Shown here: piece by piece, positions 1 to 8,073 of the stretch
Layout of the letters: every line of letters starts with the position of its first letter
Numbering within the stretch: the stretch's first letter is position 1
DNA from: Rickettsiales bacterium
GTDB lineage: Bacteria > Pseudomonadota > Alphaproteobacteria > Rickettsiales > UBA998
NCBI GenBank assembly: GCA_019749855.1
Contig: JAIEPI010000018.1
Coordinates: forward strand, 1 to 8,823
Direction of reading: 5' to 3'
Length of the DNA stretch: 8,823 nucleotides
Made by a program: the position numbers and the translations under genes
The notes under the pieces: model-generated
Databases searched by the model: none
What the model was told of the DNA's origin: nothing
Seen by the model: the letters and a program-made list of their open reading frames with translations, nothing else

Positions 1-2043
1 CATATCGTTCATTGCATAAAGGCAAGGGCCATACGTATAACCCAGTGAGTTGGCGAGATTGCCCACGTCACGCATACGGAAGCCATCCCAGCGCGGCGCA
101 GCGCAGCACCAGAACACAACCGTGCGACTCCACGGCTTAATGAACATCACATCAAGTAAAACGGGATCAACGAAGCCACGAATCACAATGCCATCAGCGC
201 GTACCGTAATCGCCTCATCCTGCGTGTTGCCATTGGCTTTAAAGATACCGCCACGGATACTCACCTTACGCGCCGCGCTCAGCTTTCGGGCTCTCATACC
301 GGTGGTATATTGCGCGTGACGATTCAGCTTGCGCCCAGCCCATAAGGCCAACCCAGCTTCATCGGTAATAAGCTGGACGATTTCACCAAGGAAGCCGCCT
401 GCGCGCGCCGGATTCGCATTAGTGGTGTAGAAGGCAATCCAATCAAAGCGTGAGGCCGACAAGGTAGAGGCCAGCGTTAGCTTCGTCACACGCGCGTTAG
501 TATTAATGGTATCCTCAGCAATTGCGGAAACCGTCACCTCAGCAGAGGCATTTGCCACGTTATCGCAGAAAATCGCCGCATCAGCAGTGTTGTCATAAAG
601 AATGGTCGCCTTACCGAAATTGATTTCGATATGCCCTGTGGTCACGCTTTGAAAGGCGTTGTTGAGCAAGATCGTCACATTGTCCGGCACACGCACTTCA
701 TAGCCCTGCGACGCCGCCATGAAGGCTTCCAGCTCCGCCGCCATATTGGTTGCGCCCGTAGGATCAGACGGTATCCATGTGCGCGTTGCCTGCGAGGATG
801 TGCCGCTACGCCCCGTCTGGTTAAACACAAGCGCTGTGGTGCCCACAGTAATCGACGTGGTGACACACTTCCAGACCGTATCGGCATTGCTGGTACCCGC
901 CACCACGAACACCGTGGCGTTTTCTAACTCCGCGCCACTATCCGCATCCGTAGCACGCACCGGCGCACCCGAGGCCTGCACGATGTAGATACCGTTTTCC
1001 GCACCCGCCGTCTGGTTCTTCACCAGAATCCTGTCACCCGTCGCCAGCGTCACACCATCCACAACACTTGCGTTATCAAACGCCGTGGCCATCGTCCCAT
1101 TGGCTGTCGTGGCCACTCGCACCGATGCCTTGAAATTACTCACCCCCGCGATAGCCGAATCCACATAGGCTTTTGACGCCGCATCCGTCGGCTGCGTAGG
1201 TGTCGCCAGATTCGCCACTGTCGAACCATTATTCAGCGTAATAGTGCCAACACCCGAAACCGCATCATCATCGCCGATCGTAATACCGCTTTGCTGTACG
1301 CCATTCGTACCACCATCGCCGCGAATCAGGCGATTATCGCCCAGCGCTGCCGCTGCGCTAACGTTACCACCACCCGCATCAATGCCCGCAATTTGTGTGT
1401 CAACATACGCCTTCACACTTTGCTGTGTCGGCACTTTGGCGGCAGAATTGGAGGTCATCGCATCTTCATCGACAACATCGCCTACCGTCAGCACCTGCGC
1501 TTGTTTTCCGGCGGGATCATACGTGACAACGGACATATCACCCACGCCACCACCCGCGCCACCGATATTGGCCAACGTCATGCCATTGACACCCACCACA
1601 ACAGCCTTATCCACCTGCCCTACAGGCGACGGAATCACACTGGAAAAATTAGAATACAGCCCGCCCTCAGGAAGCTTCACCGAGCGATCGATTTCACTTT
1701 GCTGGCGCAAGGCAATCTGCGTCACACGATCCAGCGCATCTTCAATGGACTCAGGGCGAATCGTCGCAAGGTCAGAGTAATTCTGCTCCTGCGTAATCGC
1801 CGGATGCAGGCCCAGCGTTACACGATAACCGGAAGGGGGTGGCGTGAGGAAGGAGCACACACCACCCCCCGCCGTCAGCGCTACGGTGTAGTCTGGCCCC
1901 AGAACTTTCACCGTGGACACTTCCGAAGTGTCTGTGACAATAACCCGCAGATCACTGGCGCGTTGAATAGGGAAGGTGAAGGAGAAATCCGCCTCACCTG
2001 ACGCAATCGATTGCACCTGATAAATTTCACTGCCGATGGTCAT
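1..2043 (-). CDS. Phage tail fibre / tailspike protein, T7 gp17-like N-terminus (C-terminus beyond the window)
   Basis: Receptor-binding protein at the tip of the virion. The frame is open for 681 codons from the ATG at 2043 to base 1, so the C-terminus is missing. Residues 1-125 fit the T7-type tail fibre N-terminal domain that attaches to the tail: a beta-rich start, PPPSGYRVTL near 68-77, then a helix ending RQQSEIDRSVKLP (113-125). A Gly-rich linker follows, with two KAYVD motifs (211-215, 291-295) and LIRGDGG...GVQQSGITIGDD (239-259). Residues 303-411 are a common phage tail module (VRVATTAN, DGVTLATGDRILVKNQ, ENGIYIV). From about 424 (WIPSDPTGATNMAAELEAF) the sequence looks like the start of a right-handed beta-helix spike. 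An in-frame TAA lies five codons upstream, so 2043 is the first possible ATG; a weak AGGG (2051-2054) lies 7 nt before it. The fold of the second half is inferred. Whether it degrades polysaccharide cannot be told without the rest. Confidence 0.88.
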   Translation of the reverse strand, partial: MTIGSEIYQVQSIASGEADFSFTFPIQRASDLRVIVTDTSEVSTVKVLGPDYTVALTAGGGVCSFLTPPPSGYRVTLGLHPAITQEQNYSDLATIRPESIEDALDRVTQIALRQQSEIDRSVKLPEGGLYSNFSSVIPSPVGQVDKAVVVGVNGMTLANIGGAGGGVGDMSVVTYDPAGKQAQVLTVGDVVDEDAMTSNSAAKVPTQQSVKAYVDTQIAGIDAGGGNVSAAAALGDNRLIRGDGGTNGVQQSGITIGDDDAVSGVGTITLNNGSTVANLATPTQPTDAASKAYVDSAIAGVSNFKASVRVATTANGTMATAFDNASVVDGVTLATGDRILVKNQTAGAENGIYIVQASGAPVRATDADSGAELENATVFVVAGTSNADTVWKCVTTSITVGTTALVFNQTGRSGTSSQATRTWIPSDPTGATNMAAELEAFMAASQGYEVRVPDNVTILLNNAFQSVTTGHIEINFGKATILYDNTADAAIFCDNVANASAEVTVSAIAEDTINTNARVTKLTLASTLSASRFDWIAFYTTNANPARAGGFLGEIVQLITDEAGLALWAGRKLNRHAQYTTGMRARKLSAARKVSIRGGIFKANGNTQDEAITVRADGIVIRGFVDPVLLDVMFIKPWSRTVVFWCCAAPRWDGFRMRDVGNLANSLGYTYGPCLYAMNDM
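1144..1200 (-). repeat. Second KAYVD tail-fibre motif (in CDS)
   Basis: Codons 282-300 of the tail fibre gene encode PTQPTDAASKAYVDSAIAG, the linker motif with DAxxKxYVD seen in many phage tail fibres. It is an imperfect protein-level copy of the motif at 1384-1431; the DNA has diverged. It joins the Gly-rich region to the VRVATTAN module and probably marks a short trimeric helix. Confidence 0.6.
1384..1431 (-). repeat. First KAYVD tail-fibre motif (in CDS)
   Basis: Codons 205-220 encode PTQQSVKAYVDTQIAG. It shares the PTQ...KAYVD..IAG pattern with codons 282-300. The two copies are separated by about 60 residues that include the LIRGDGG...GVQQSGITIGDD segment. It looks like a repeated fibre building block rather than a mobile or regulatory repeat. 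Confidence 0.6.
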
Positions 2044-2045
2044 GC

Positions 2046-2087
2046 GCCCGCCCTGTTTTTATGGGCCTATTATGCAGGTCAGGGGGC
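2046..2087 (-). promoter_or_regulatory. Possible hairpin over the tail fibre ribosome-binding site
   Basis: In a minus-strand transcript, CCCTG (2080-2084) can pair with CAGGG (2051-2055). The stem can extend by GCC (2085-2087) with GGC (2046-2048) after a 2-nt bulge, and the loop is 24 nt. The right arm contains the AGGG ribosome-binding site. No U-run follows, so it is not an intrinsic terminator. Only transcripts entering from the upstream gene would contain the left arm. Stability was judged by eye. Confidence 0.25.
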
Positions 2088-2097
2088 CTCTTGTGAA
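2069..2097 (-). promoter_or_regulatory. Candidate sigma70-like promoter for the tail fibre gene
   Basis: On the minus strand, TTCACA (2092-2097, 5 of 6 to the -35 consensus) and CATAAT (2069-2074, 5 of 6 to the -10 consensus) are separated by exactly 17 bp. The predicted start would be the A near 2062, giving a leader of about 19 nt that still contains the AGGG Shine-Dalgarno. It lies in the only real intergenic gap of the window, directly before the fibre gene; T7 also has a promoter (phi17) at this place, but for its own polymerase. I saw no T7-type phage promoter here. Activity is inferred from sequence only. Confidence 0.45.
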
Positions 2098-2105
2098 ATC
2101 ACCGG

Positions 2106-5100
2106 CTATTCATTGCGCTTCTTTTGCTTCACACCAAGCGTATCATTGATTCCGCGTTCCGCCGCATCGAGAAGGGAGCGTGTGTAAAATAGGTTTTGAT
2201 AAGGCAGAATGCGACGCAGGGCTTGTGTATCCGCTGCTGTCCAGTCCGCGGTTGCCAGAGAGCCGGTGGCCTGTATCAGATCCGTTGCAGTGCCAAAGGT
2301 TGGGCCAAGCAACTGCCCCACCACACCACGGCTGGCATAACGTGATAATGGCGTTGCCCCTGCGAGCCGCGAAAGGCCGACACTACCCCGCGTTGCCTGC
2401 TCAATTAATCCGTTCATTTCCCCAAAGATCGACAATATGCCAGAACGATCCACACCCTCAGAAATCAACATCTTTGGATCATCACTAATCGGATTACCCG
2501 CCGCAGCCTGCTTCACCATATAGGAAAGTGTTCCAAAGCCGATGGACACCATGAGGCCACTCACAAAAGCGAGATCAGCTTCCTGTAAACCAGAAATCAG
2601 CATTCGGTTGGTAGAGGCGAAGGCAAAAGACTTAAACTGCCCGATGACCCCACCCCATTCCTTTCCCATCCACCAAGGTCTGTCGGCAATTCCTGGCGTG
2701 ATGATAGTGCGGTCAATTTCCTTAGATAGTGCCGCACGATAAGAAATGCGCGCCGCCGAATCGTCCCATGCCTCAGTGTTCGCAATCCATGCACCATCCT
2801 GCTTTTTGCCGTACTTCTTAAACTGTGCGGCAATGCGCGTCGCTGTGCCCTGATCGACACCAAGCATGGCCATATATCGCTTATCCTTTGGTGTAATCCG
2901 TCCACCGGCCCATGCCTGCGACGCCTTGGCGATACGCGCTTGCGCCATCAGACCGGAGAAGGATTTTAGCGCTGTATTCCACTGGTTCATCAGTGTGATG
3001 TTGCCGAAGCTATCCGCAGCACCTTGCAAGCCACGCTCGAATTTAGTGCCGCCGCGATAGTTATTCATCACATCGCCCAGAATCTCCGCGCGTGAATTGG
3101 CCACGCCCTCCAAGGCTGTGCCTGCCAGTTGTGCTTCTTTTTTGGACAGCTTGTAATTCTGGAAATTACGCGCCAGCGGCAACAGGCCATCACTCAGGAT
3201 TCGTAAGGTACCGCCCGAGGTCATCACCACTCGCCCGACATCGGAGAAAGCGGAAATGGTCATACCACCGAGCTTTGACACAAAATTAACATTGCGCGCC
3301 GCACGGCCAGCGCGCACCAGTATGCCATCAGGATTATCCGGCCTGCCATATTGCCCGCGTAAAATAGCCAGCATGGAGGACACATCATTAATGTCACGCT
3401 CCTTGCGCTTATTCAGTGATATGCGCTCAGCCTCATTTTTTGCCTGTGATATGAGTTTATTATATTCATCCTTAATCTGCTGAATTTCATCTTTTAAATC
3501 GAGTGAGCCAAATTCGCGTTTGATCTCCACATCTGGCGCCATGGTGCGAATATAAGCCGACGCGACGCGGTCGATATCGTTCTCTAAAAAATCCTCGATC
3601 AGGTGATCGGGAATATCGAACACACGTTCTTTTAACGGGCCACGCGACAGGGGAAAGGCATCATAGGTGATGCGCCCATCGCTGGTTCCTAGAATGCGGT
3701 CGATGATTTCATCCGCGATAAATGTCTTATCGTCTATAGATTCGGTGACGGTTTTCAGGCGTGTTGCTTCCGCCTGCATGTCTTGGATTTGCCCTTCGAT
3801 GGTTTTGACGCGGGTTTCGATCTTCGCCTCTCGCAGCGCGGCAAGCTTCTCGCGCAGCGGTTTCGCCACATCTTCACCGACCTTACGAAGGCGGATATCC
3901 TTAGTGTTAACATCTATGCCCATTTCAAACAGATCACGCTCCAGCAAACCAGCATTGTAGCGGCGCTGGTCTAGGAAATTATCTTCTGAACGTACGACGC
4001 GGCGCACATCATTGACATCCTCTGAGAGTGCGCTCAGAAACTCAGCTACCGTCGGCCTGTCCTTGAAATATCCCGCCTCTGTAGCTGCGAGCGCCATTTC
4101 ATCGATGCGCTTGCCTTTAGAACTTTTCAGACCTAGTGCCTTCTTTGAATCACCCGCCAGATTGTTAATCTCATCCCACGAATCTGCGATCCCACCTTTG
4201 CTACGCACAAACCCAGCTAGCCTTTGCGCTTTCGGCGCTCTCTCTGCCGCTTTTACTTCCTCGATAGCGTCCATGATACTCTGCATAGTCACGCCTTCAG
4301 GCAGGTCTTGCAGCAGCGGCCCATTGCTGGATGCTTCATTGTCGCGCAATCCGTTGATCCGCAAATCATCAATTTCACGTTGCAGGTTATCAGTCTGCCG
4401 CGTTGTCATCTTGTCAATAATTTCACCGCGTCGCGGCTCCTCCTGAACCAACCAGTCGATCACGCGCTTGGAAAACTCATCACGCTTTGCGATAATCTTA
4501 TTGCGGTCATAAATGCGCGTCAGATAGGAAGCTGCCGTTTTTACCTTAACGCCCTCAGGCAATAAACCCACGGCCACAGCTTCGTTTTTCAACGGATCAA
4601 ACAGGTTTTCTCGCATGGCCTTCGCCGTCTGTTGAACCTCAGGCACATGGTGGACATCATCACGCCGCATAGAAAATGACACAGCCTCATTAAACTCCAA
4701 TCGCTTCATAGGCTTTTGCCCCTCAGCACGCACCCGCTTAACGTATGAGCCATAAAGCGCATCTGACTGCTGTTGCGCCTGATGCTGCAAGGTCTGGTGC
4801 ATGCGTGCCCGTCGCTCGACTGCCACTGGGGTTGCCACGCCGTTTGCGTTCTTCTCATAATAAAATACCGACTCCGCAAGCCGCTGCGAAATCTGTCGTG
4901 TCGGCAAAGCTGGACTGGTGGCCGTACTGATGGCAGGAGAAAGCCGCATCATTTCCGCTACCTTCTCAACGCCGAACGCTCCAGCAAGGGCTTCTTCTTC
5001 CAGCGTGGTTGCTCGCGCCGCACCAACAGAATCCCCGCCATTCGGGGCAATCCTCAGACTTCCTGGCACCATCGTATCAGGTGCACCCTCCGCAGGCAGG

Positions 5101-5729
5101 CGCATTAATTCATCTGCCTGCTTGGCGGCATACGGAGAAAGTGCCCCAAGCGTCCCGCCCAGCACACCAGAAAGCAGTGTCGCGCCTGCAATGTTAATAA
5201 CACTCTCTGCGGTTGATCGTGTCTCTAAGCTACCTTGCAACACCACCTCTTGCGCTGCCGTACCGACTAAACCCGCCGTGCCGACTTCCACCGCACCCTG
5301 CAATACGTTATCACCCCACTTATATGTTTTTGCTAAGCGAAGTCCGGGAATGGCGTTTAATGGCTCCGCCAACATTTGCACGCCCAAATCCACCGCCGTG
5401 CCCCATGCACCAGAACGATCGATGATGTCCTTCAGCTCAATCTCCGTATCAATCTGGCGCTTTTTTGCATCCACCTCAGCTTTATTACCTGCATCAATGA
5501 AAGCATCAGAATACTGCTCATAACCTGCAATATCGCCAAACGGGTCATAATCCTCTGTTGCGCCTGACTGCTCCGCCTTTACCAGTGGCGCGCCGAGTGA
5601 TGTGCCCATCACAAACGAAGCGCCGAACGTCTCTTTCAGGCTAGGATCATCCGCGCTTTTTGGCAGCGCAGCATCATTGGCTTGCGCCGGAACTTCCTGC
5701 CCTTGAAGGTTGCGCGTGAAAATAGGCAT
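2106..5729 (-). CDS. Large internal virion protein, gp16-like (ejected core protein), 1207 aa
   Basis: Probable counterpart of T7 gp16, the large internal core protein ejected into the host at infection. It sits between the gp15-like gene and the tail fibre gene, and 1207 residues compares with about 1318 in T7. Residues 107-205 are Gly/Ala-rich with hydrophobic stretches that could contact membrane. Residues 280-430 hold a conserved-looking block (HHVPEVQQTAKAMRENLFDP, then SYLTRIYDRNKI). Residues 612-665 and 740-790 look like coiled coils. Residues 815-855 and 1052-1075 are hydrophobic, and the C-terminus has EGVDRSGILS (1091-1100) and LPYQNLFYTRSLLD (1175-1188), endings familiar from podovirus internal proteins. 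I see no lytic transglycosylase motif at the N-terminus, where T7 gp16 has one. The ATG overlaps the upstream stop by one base (TAATG), so translation is probably coupled; the ribosome-binding site is weak. The stop is TAG. Confidence 0.8.
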   Translation of the reverse strand: MPIFTRNLQGQEVPAQANDAALPKSADDPSLKETFGASFVMGTSLGAPLVKAEQSGATEDYDPFGDIAGYEQYSDAFIDAGNKAEVDAKKRQIDTEIELKDIIDRSGAWGTAVDLGVQMLAEPLNAIPGLRLAKTYKWGDNVLQGAVEVGTAGLVGTAAQEVVLQGSLETRSTAESVINIAGATLLSGVLGGTLGALSPYAAKQADELMRLPAEGAPDTMVPGSLRIAPNGGDSVGAARATTLEEEALAGAFGVEKVAEMMRLSPAISTATSPALPTRQISQRLAESVFYYEKNANGVATPVAVERRARMHQTLQHQAQQQSDALYGSYVKRVRAEGQKPMKRLEFNEAVSFSMRRDDVHHVPEVQQTAKAMRENLFDPLKNEAVAVGLLPEGVKVKTAASYLTRIYDRNKIIAKRDEFSKRVIDWLVQEEPRRGEIIDKMTTRQTDNLQREIDDLRINGLRDNEASSNGPLLQDLPEGVTMQSIMDAIEEVKAAERAPKAQRLAGFVRSKGGIADSWDEINNLAGDSKKALGLKSSKGKRIDEMALAATEAGYFKDRPTVAEFLSALSEDVNDVRRVVRSEDNFLDQRRYNAGLLERDLFEMGIDVNTKDIRLRKVGEDVAKPLREKLAALREAKIETRVKTIEGQIQDMQAEATRLKTVTESIDDKTFIADEIIDRILGTSDGRITYDAFPLSRGPLKERVFDIPDHLIEDFLENDIDRVASAYIRTMAPDVEIKREFGSLDLKDEIQQIKDEYNKLISQAKNEAERISLNKRKERDINDVSSMLAILRGQYGRPDNPDGILVRAGRAARNVNFVSKLGGMTISAFSDVGRVVMTSGGTLRILSDGLLPLARNFQNYKLSKKEAQLAGTALEGVANSRAEILGDVMNNYRGGTKFERGLQGAADSFGNITLMNQWNTALKSFSGLMAQARIAKASQAWAGGRITPKDKRYMAMLGVDQGTATRIAAQFKKYGKKQDGAWIANTEAWDDSAARISYRAALSKEIDRTIITPGIADRPWWMGKEWGGVIGQFKSFAFASTNRMLISGLQEADLAFVSGLMVSIGFGTLSYMVKQAAAGNPISDDPKMLISEGVDRSGILSIFGEMNGLIEQATRGSVGLSRLAGATPLSRYASRGVVGQLLGPTFGTATDLIQATGSLATADWTAADTQALRRILPYQNLFYTRSLLDAAERGINDTLGVKQKKRNE

Positions 5730-7615
5730 TACTCGCCCAGCCCCAACTTTTGCAGCGTCGCTGGATCACCTGCGATAGCGCCAGCAATATCGCGCCTTTT
5801 TTCCTCTATCTTGAATTTACGCTTCACCCGTGCCGCCTCAACTGATCGCGCCTTTTGCTCCTCAGCCGTTACCGCCTCCCCACGCGCCACGCGACGTTTA
5901 TATTCAGGGCTTTCCTTCCATGTCGGACGGTAACGCATTTGCTGGCCACGCTGGTCTAGCAGCGGCATCAGACCAAGCTCACCATCAGTATAAAACAACG
6001 TATATTCAGGAACGCCCGTTTTTGCTTTTACTGGATCAGGCGACAGCAATACGCCGTCTTTTACTTCGCTGGCCTTGGTTTTGTCCATGACCACCATATC
6101 TATCACCTGATTCAAATCCTCACGAATCCAAGCGCTGTTATCCACATCAATGCCAGAAACACCAAAATACTTTTCCGGCGGGTACATCATATGGCGTTCA
6201 TTATTCGTCGCGTTGGAGCGTCCCCACGTGGCCTTTGTCTCCGCGATAGCAATGCGCTTGGCGGTTTCAGCGTCGTTGCCGTCCTCGACAAACGCCCGCC
6301 GCGCCGAATCCTCGTAAAAAGACTTCATGGCGGTAGGAACCGCAACCTCTCCGATGATGTCCTGAAATTCATCTTCCGCCCCATCAAAGGCAAAATCCTT
6401 TTTGTCCGTCGTGAACTGCTTGGTTCGATAATCGATTTCCTGCTTCGTGCTAGGGCGCTTGATGTTATCCGCTCGCATTGCCGCCTGCTCCGGCTTCACC
6501 CCTTGCGCCTGATAGGCGCTGAGGCGCATGGCACGCTGCGCCACCTCCTTATTAATGCGCGAATAAAGCTCCGGCTTTTGCTCAAGCAGCACCGTCACCG
6601 CCTGCGCCGCGTCCACCTGCTGTTTCGGAGTGCCGTTGATCAGCGTGCCTGAGAGTTGTTTTTTCAGCGGCGTCGGCAAGATGCCCGTGCGGATTGCCAC
6701 TTGCGACATTTGCCCAACATCCAGCTTCGCCTTAACCGCAAAATTATCCACGGCCTTGCGGTCATTTTTATCATATGGATCAAGCAGGAAAGCAGGGCCA
6801 TCATCATCCAAAGCCGAGGCGACATAATCTATTTCGTCTTGGGCGTCTTGTGCCTTCGCTGCTGCCGTGGCATTACGCTCTGCGTCACGTTGCCGCCTTC
6901 GCTCCTCACTTTGAATCGCGTCGGTGAAGTGCTTTAAATCCCCTGCGTCAATGGCATCTGCGTGCTGTGCCAGTATAGAGCGAGCTTCTTCTGGGCTGCG
7001 ATCAATCGCGCTATAAATTCCCGAGCCGACAATCTTGGCGCGGCCTTCGCGCCGCAACTTCATCGTGTCACTGGTAATCATGGTGGCGTCAGCGCCTGTG
7101 ACATCCCCCTCCATTCTGGCCAGCAGCGCTGGAATTTGAGAGGGGTCAGCAAAAGCGGCTTTCTGGTAATTATCAAAAGAGGTGAGGATGCTTTGCTCTT
7201 GGATTGCCGAGGTTTCATCTTTCACAAATTTCAGCGCTTTACCCCCGAAAGATTCTACCATCGTCGCCACTCGCGACGACAGCATCTCCCGCGCATAACC
7301 GTTGCTGGCACCTTCAACCAGCGCCTGCGAACGCTCATTCAGGCCAGCAAGATACGTTTCTTTGAAATTCTCAGGACTGGTTGCCTCGCGGGTGGCTTTA
7401 TCGTAATTCTCTATTTCCTCTAAGAGCCACGAGGAGCTTTTCAGAGAAGTCTCGCTCACCGCCGCTTTATCAATTTCACTCTCAGCGTAAGCCGTGGCCA
7501 ACGCACCAGCCTGCTGCGCGCCCTCACCAAAGCCCGTCAATCCGGTGTCAGCAACAAGGCCCGGACGCGAGGCATCCGGCGTGACCGTCTGAATATAACG
7601 CGGAATCGTCGCCAT
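5729..7615 (-). CDS. Internal virion protein, gp15-like (ejected core protein), 628 aa
   Basis: Probable counterpart of T7 gp15 (747 residues), which with gp14 and gp16 forms the internal core and the channel for DNA entry. The protein is soluble-looking and mostly helical, without a signal peptide or membrane segment. A charged helix lies at 230-265 (EERRRQRDAERNATAAAKAQ). Residues 311-345 carry GILPTPLKKQLSGTLINGTP and the following AAQAV..LL, a pattern typical of these proteins. HMMYPPEKYFGV lies at 475-486, and a very basic tail at 570-608. No enzymatic motif is seen. The start is well set: AAGGGG (7621-7626) lies 5 nt before the ATG, 2 nt after the upstream stop. Function is inferred mainly from position, size and the large gp16-like neighbour; sequence similarity to T7 gp15 itself would be low. 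Confidence 0.75.
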   Translation of the reverse strand: MATIPRYIQTVTPDASRPGLVADTGLTGFGEGAQQAGALATAYAESEIDKAAVSETSLKSSSWLLEEIENYDKATREATSPENFKETYLAGLNERSQALVEGASNGYAREMLSSRVATMVESFGGKALKFVKDETSAIQEQSILTSFDNYQKAAFADPSQIPALLARMEGDVTGADATMITSDTMKLRREGRAKIVGSGIYSAIDRSPEEARSILAQHADAIDAGDLKHFTDAIQSEERRRQRDAERNATAAAKAQDAQDEIDYVASALDDDGPAFLLDPYDKNDRKAVDNFAVKAKLDVGQMSQVAIRTGILPTPLKKQLSGTLINGTPKQQVDAAQAVTVLLEQKPELYSRINKEVAQRAMRLSAYQAQGVKPEQAAMRADNIKRPSTKQEIDYRTKQFTTDKKDFAFDGAEDEFQDIIGEVAVPTAMKSFYEDSARRAFVEDGNDAETAKRIAIAETKATWGRSNATNNERHMMYPPEKYFGVSGIDVDNSAWIREDLNQVIDMVVMDKTKASEVKDGVLLSPDPVKAKTGVPEYTLFYTDGELGLMPLLDQRGQQMRYRPTWKESPEYKRRVARGEAVTAEEQKARSVEAARVKRKFKIEEKRRDIAGAIAGDPATLQKLGLGE

Positions 7616-7617
7616 TT

Positions 7618-8073
7618 TTACCCCTTACTCGTTGCCTTGAGGTATTTACTCACGCCACCGGCGGCGGTGGTGGCCGAATCAAACGCCCCGCCCAACAAAG
7701 AACCGGTGGCATTGCTGCGCTGTATCCGGCTGTTCGTCTCATAACCAGATGCCCGTGTTTGTCCGCCATAGCGCAACTCCATGATGTCACGCTCCTGCTC
7801 AGAAGCGGTTGCACTCAGCACATCCAAGGCCGATCCCTCGAGCGCCACACCGCCTCCCGCATAGCCGACACGCTGCTCAGCTCGCAGTAAATCCCCGCGT
7901 CGCCGTAACACGCGTTCCTCAGCTCGCGTCTTGCGCCGTTCAAGCTCCGCCTGCTGCATGGAGTATTTTGATTGCGCCTTTTGATTATTAGCCTGCCCTA
8001 CCGCAGAAACTGCCGTTCCTGCTACGGAAGCTACAGTGCCAGCCACAAGCAGCGCTGTTTCAAATCCTGTCAT
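7618..8073 (-). CDS. Internal virion protein, gp14-like, 151 aa
   Basis: Small internal virion protein in the T7 gp14 position; gp14 (196 residues) forms the outer-membrane part of the ejection channel. Residues 4-27 are a hydrophobic Ala/Val/Gly stretch able to insert in a membrane. Residues 34-70 form a charged helix, probably coiled coil. The core AEQRVGYAGGGVALEGSALD (65-84), followed by ERDIMELRYGG (94-104), is the pattern shared by gp14-type proteins (a GxxxxxGSAxD turn, then a helix with a tyrosine). The end is Ser/Ala/Gly-rich. The ATG at 8073 overlaps the upstream TGA (ATGA) and has GGGTGA (8078-8083) 4 nt before it. A GTG at 8085 would add four residues but would use up that site, so the ATG is preferred. 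Confidence 0.75.
   Translation of the reverse strand: MTGFETALLVAGTVASVAGTAVSAVGQANNQKAQSKYSMQQAELERRKTRAEERVLRRRGDLLRAEQRVGYAGGGVALEGSALDVLSATASEQERDIMELRYGGQTRASGYETNSRIQRSNATGSLLGGAFDSATTAAGGVSKYLKATSKG
7621..7626 (-). promoter_or_regulatory. Shine-Dalgarno of the gp15-like gene
   Basis: Minus-strand AAGGGG lies 5 nt before the ATG at 7615. It sits inside the last codons of the gp14-like gene, just before its TAA stop. It is the strongest ribosome-binding site in the window and fixes the start of the gp15-like protein. Confidence 0.7.

Noticed and set aside
1..1200. Possible variable region of a diversity-generating retroelement in the tail fibre gene.
   Set aside because: The gene's 3' end, where such a region would lie, is outside the window. 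No template repeat or reverse transcriptase gene is present.
1244..2001. Two long overlapping plus-strand reading frames opposite the tail fibre gene (178 and 236 codons).
   Set aside because: Their composition (Thr/Pro/Ser-rich or His/Arg-rich) is that of antisense shadows. There is no matching ribosome-binding site, and the minus strand reads as a clear tail fibre.
2044..2105. T7-type phage RNA polymerase promoter in the gap before the fibre gene.
   Set aside because: The TAATA element is not followed by the CGACTCACTATA-like core, and no second copy is available in the window to define a phage-specific consensus.
4918..5523. Plus-strand reading frame of 201 codons opposite the gp16-like gene.
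   Set aside because: It has no recognisable protein pattern and lies fully inside a well-supported gene on the other strand.
7653..7672. GC-rich inverted repeat (CCACCG, 4-nt loop, CGGTGG) near the end of the gp14-like gene, considered as a terminator.
   Set aside because: It is inside the coding sequence over Thr-Ala-Gly codons, has no following T-run, and the next gene follows directly.
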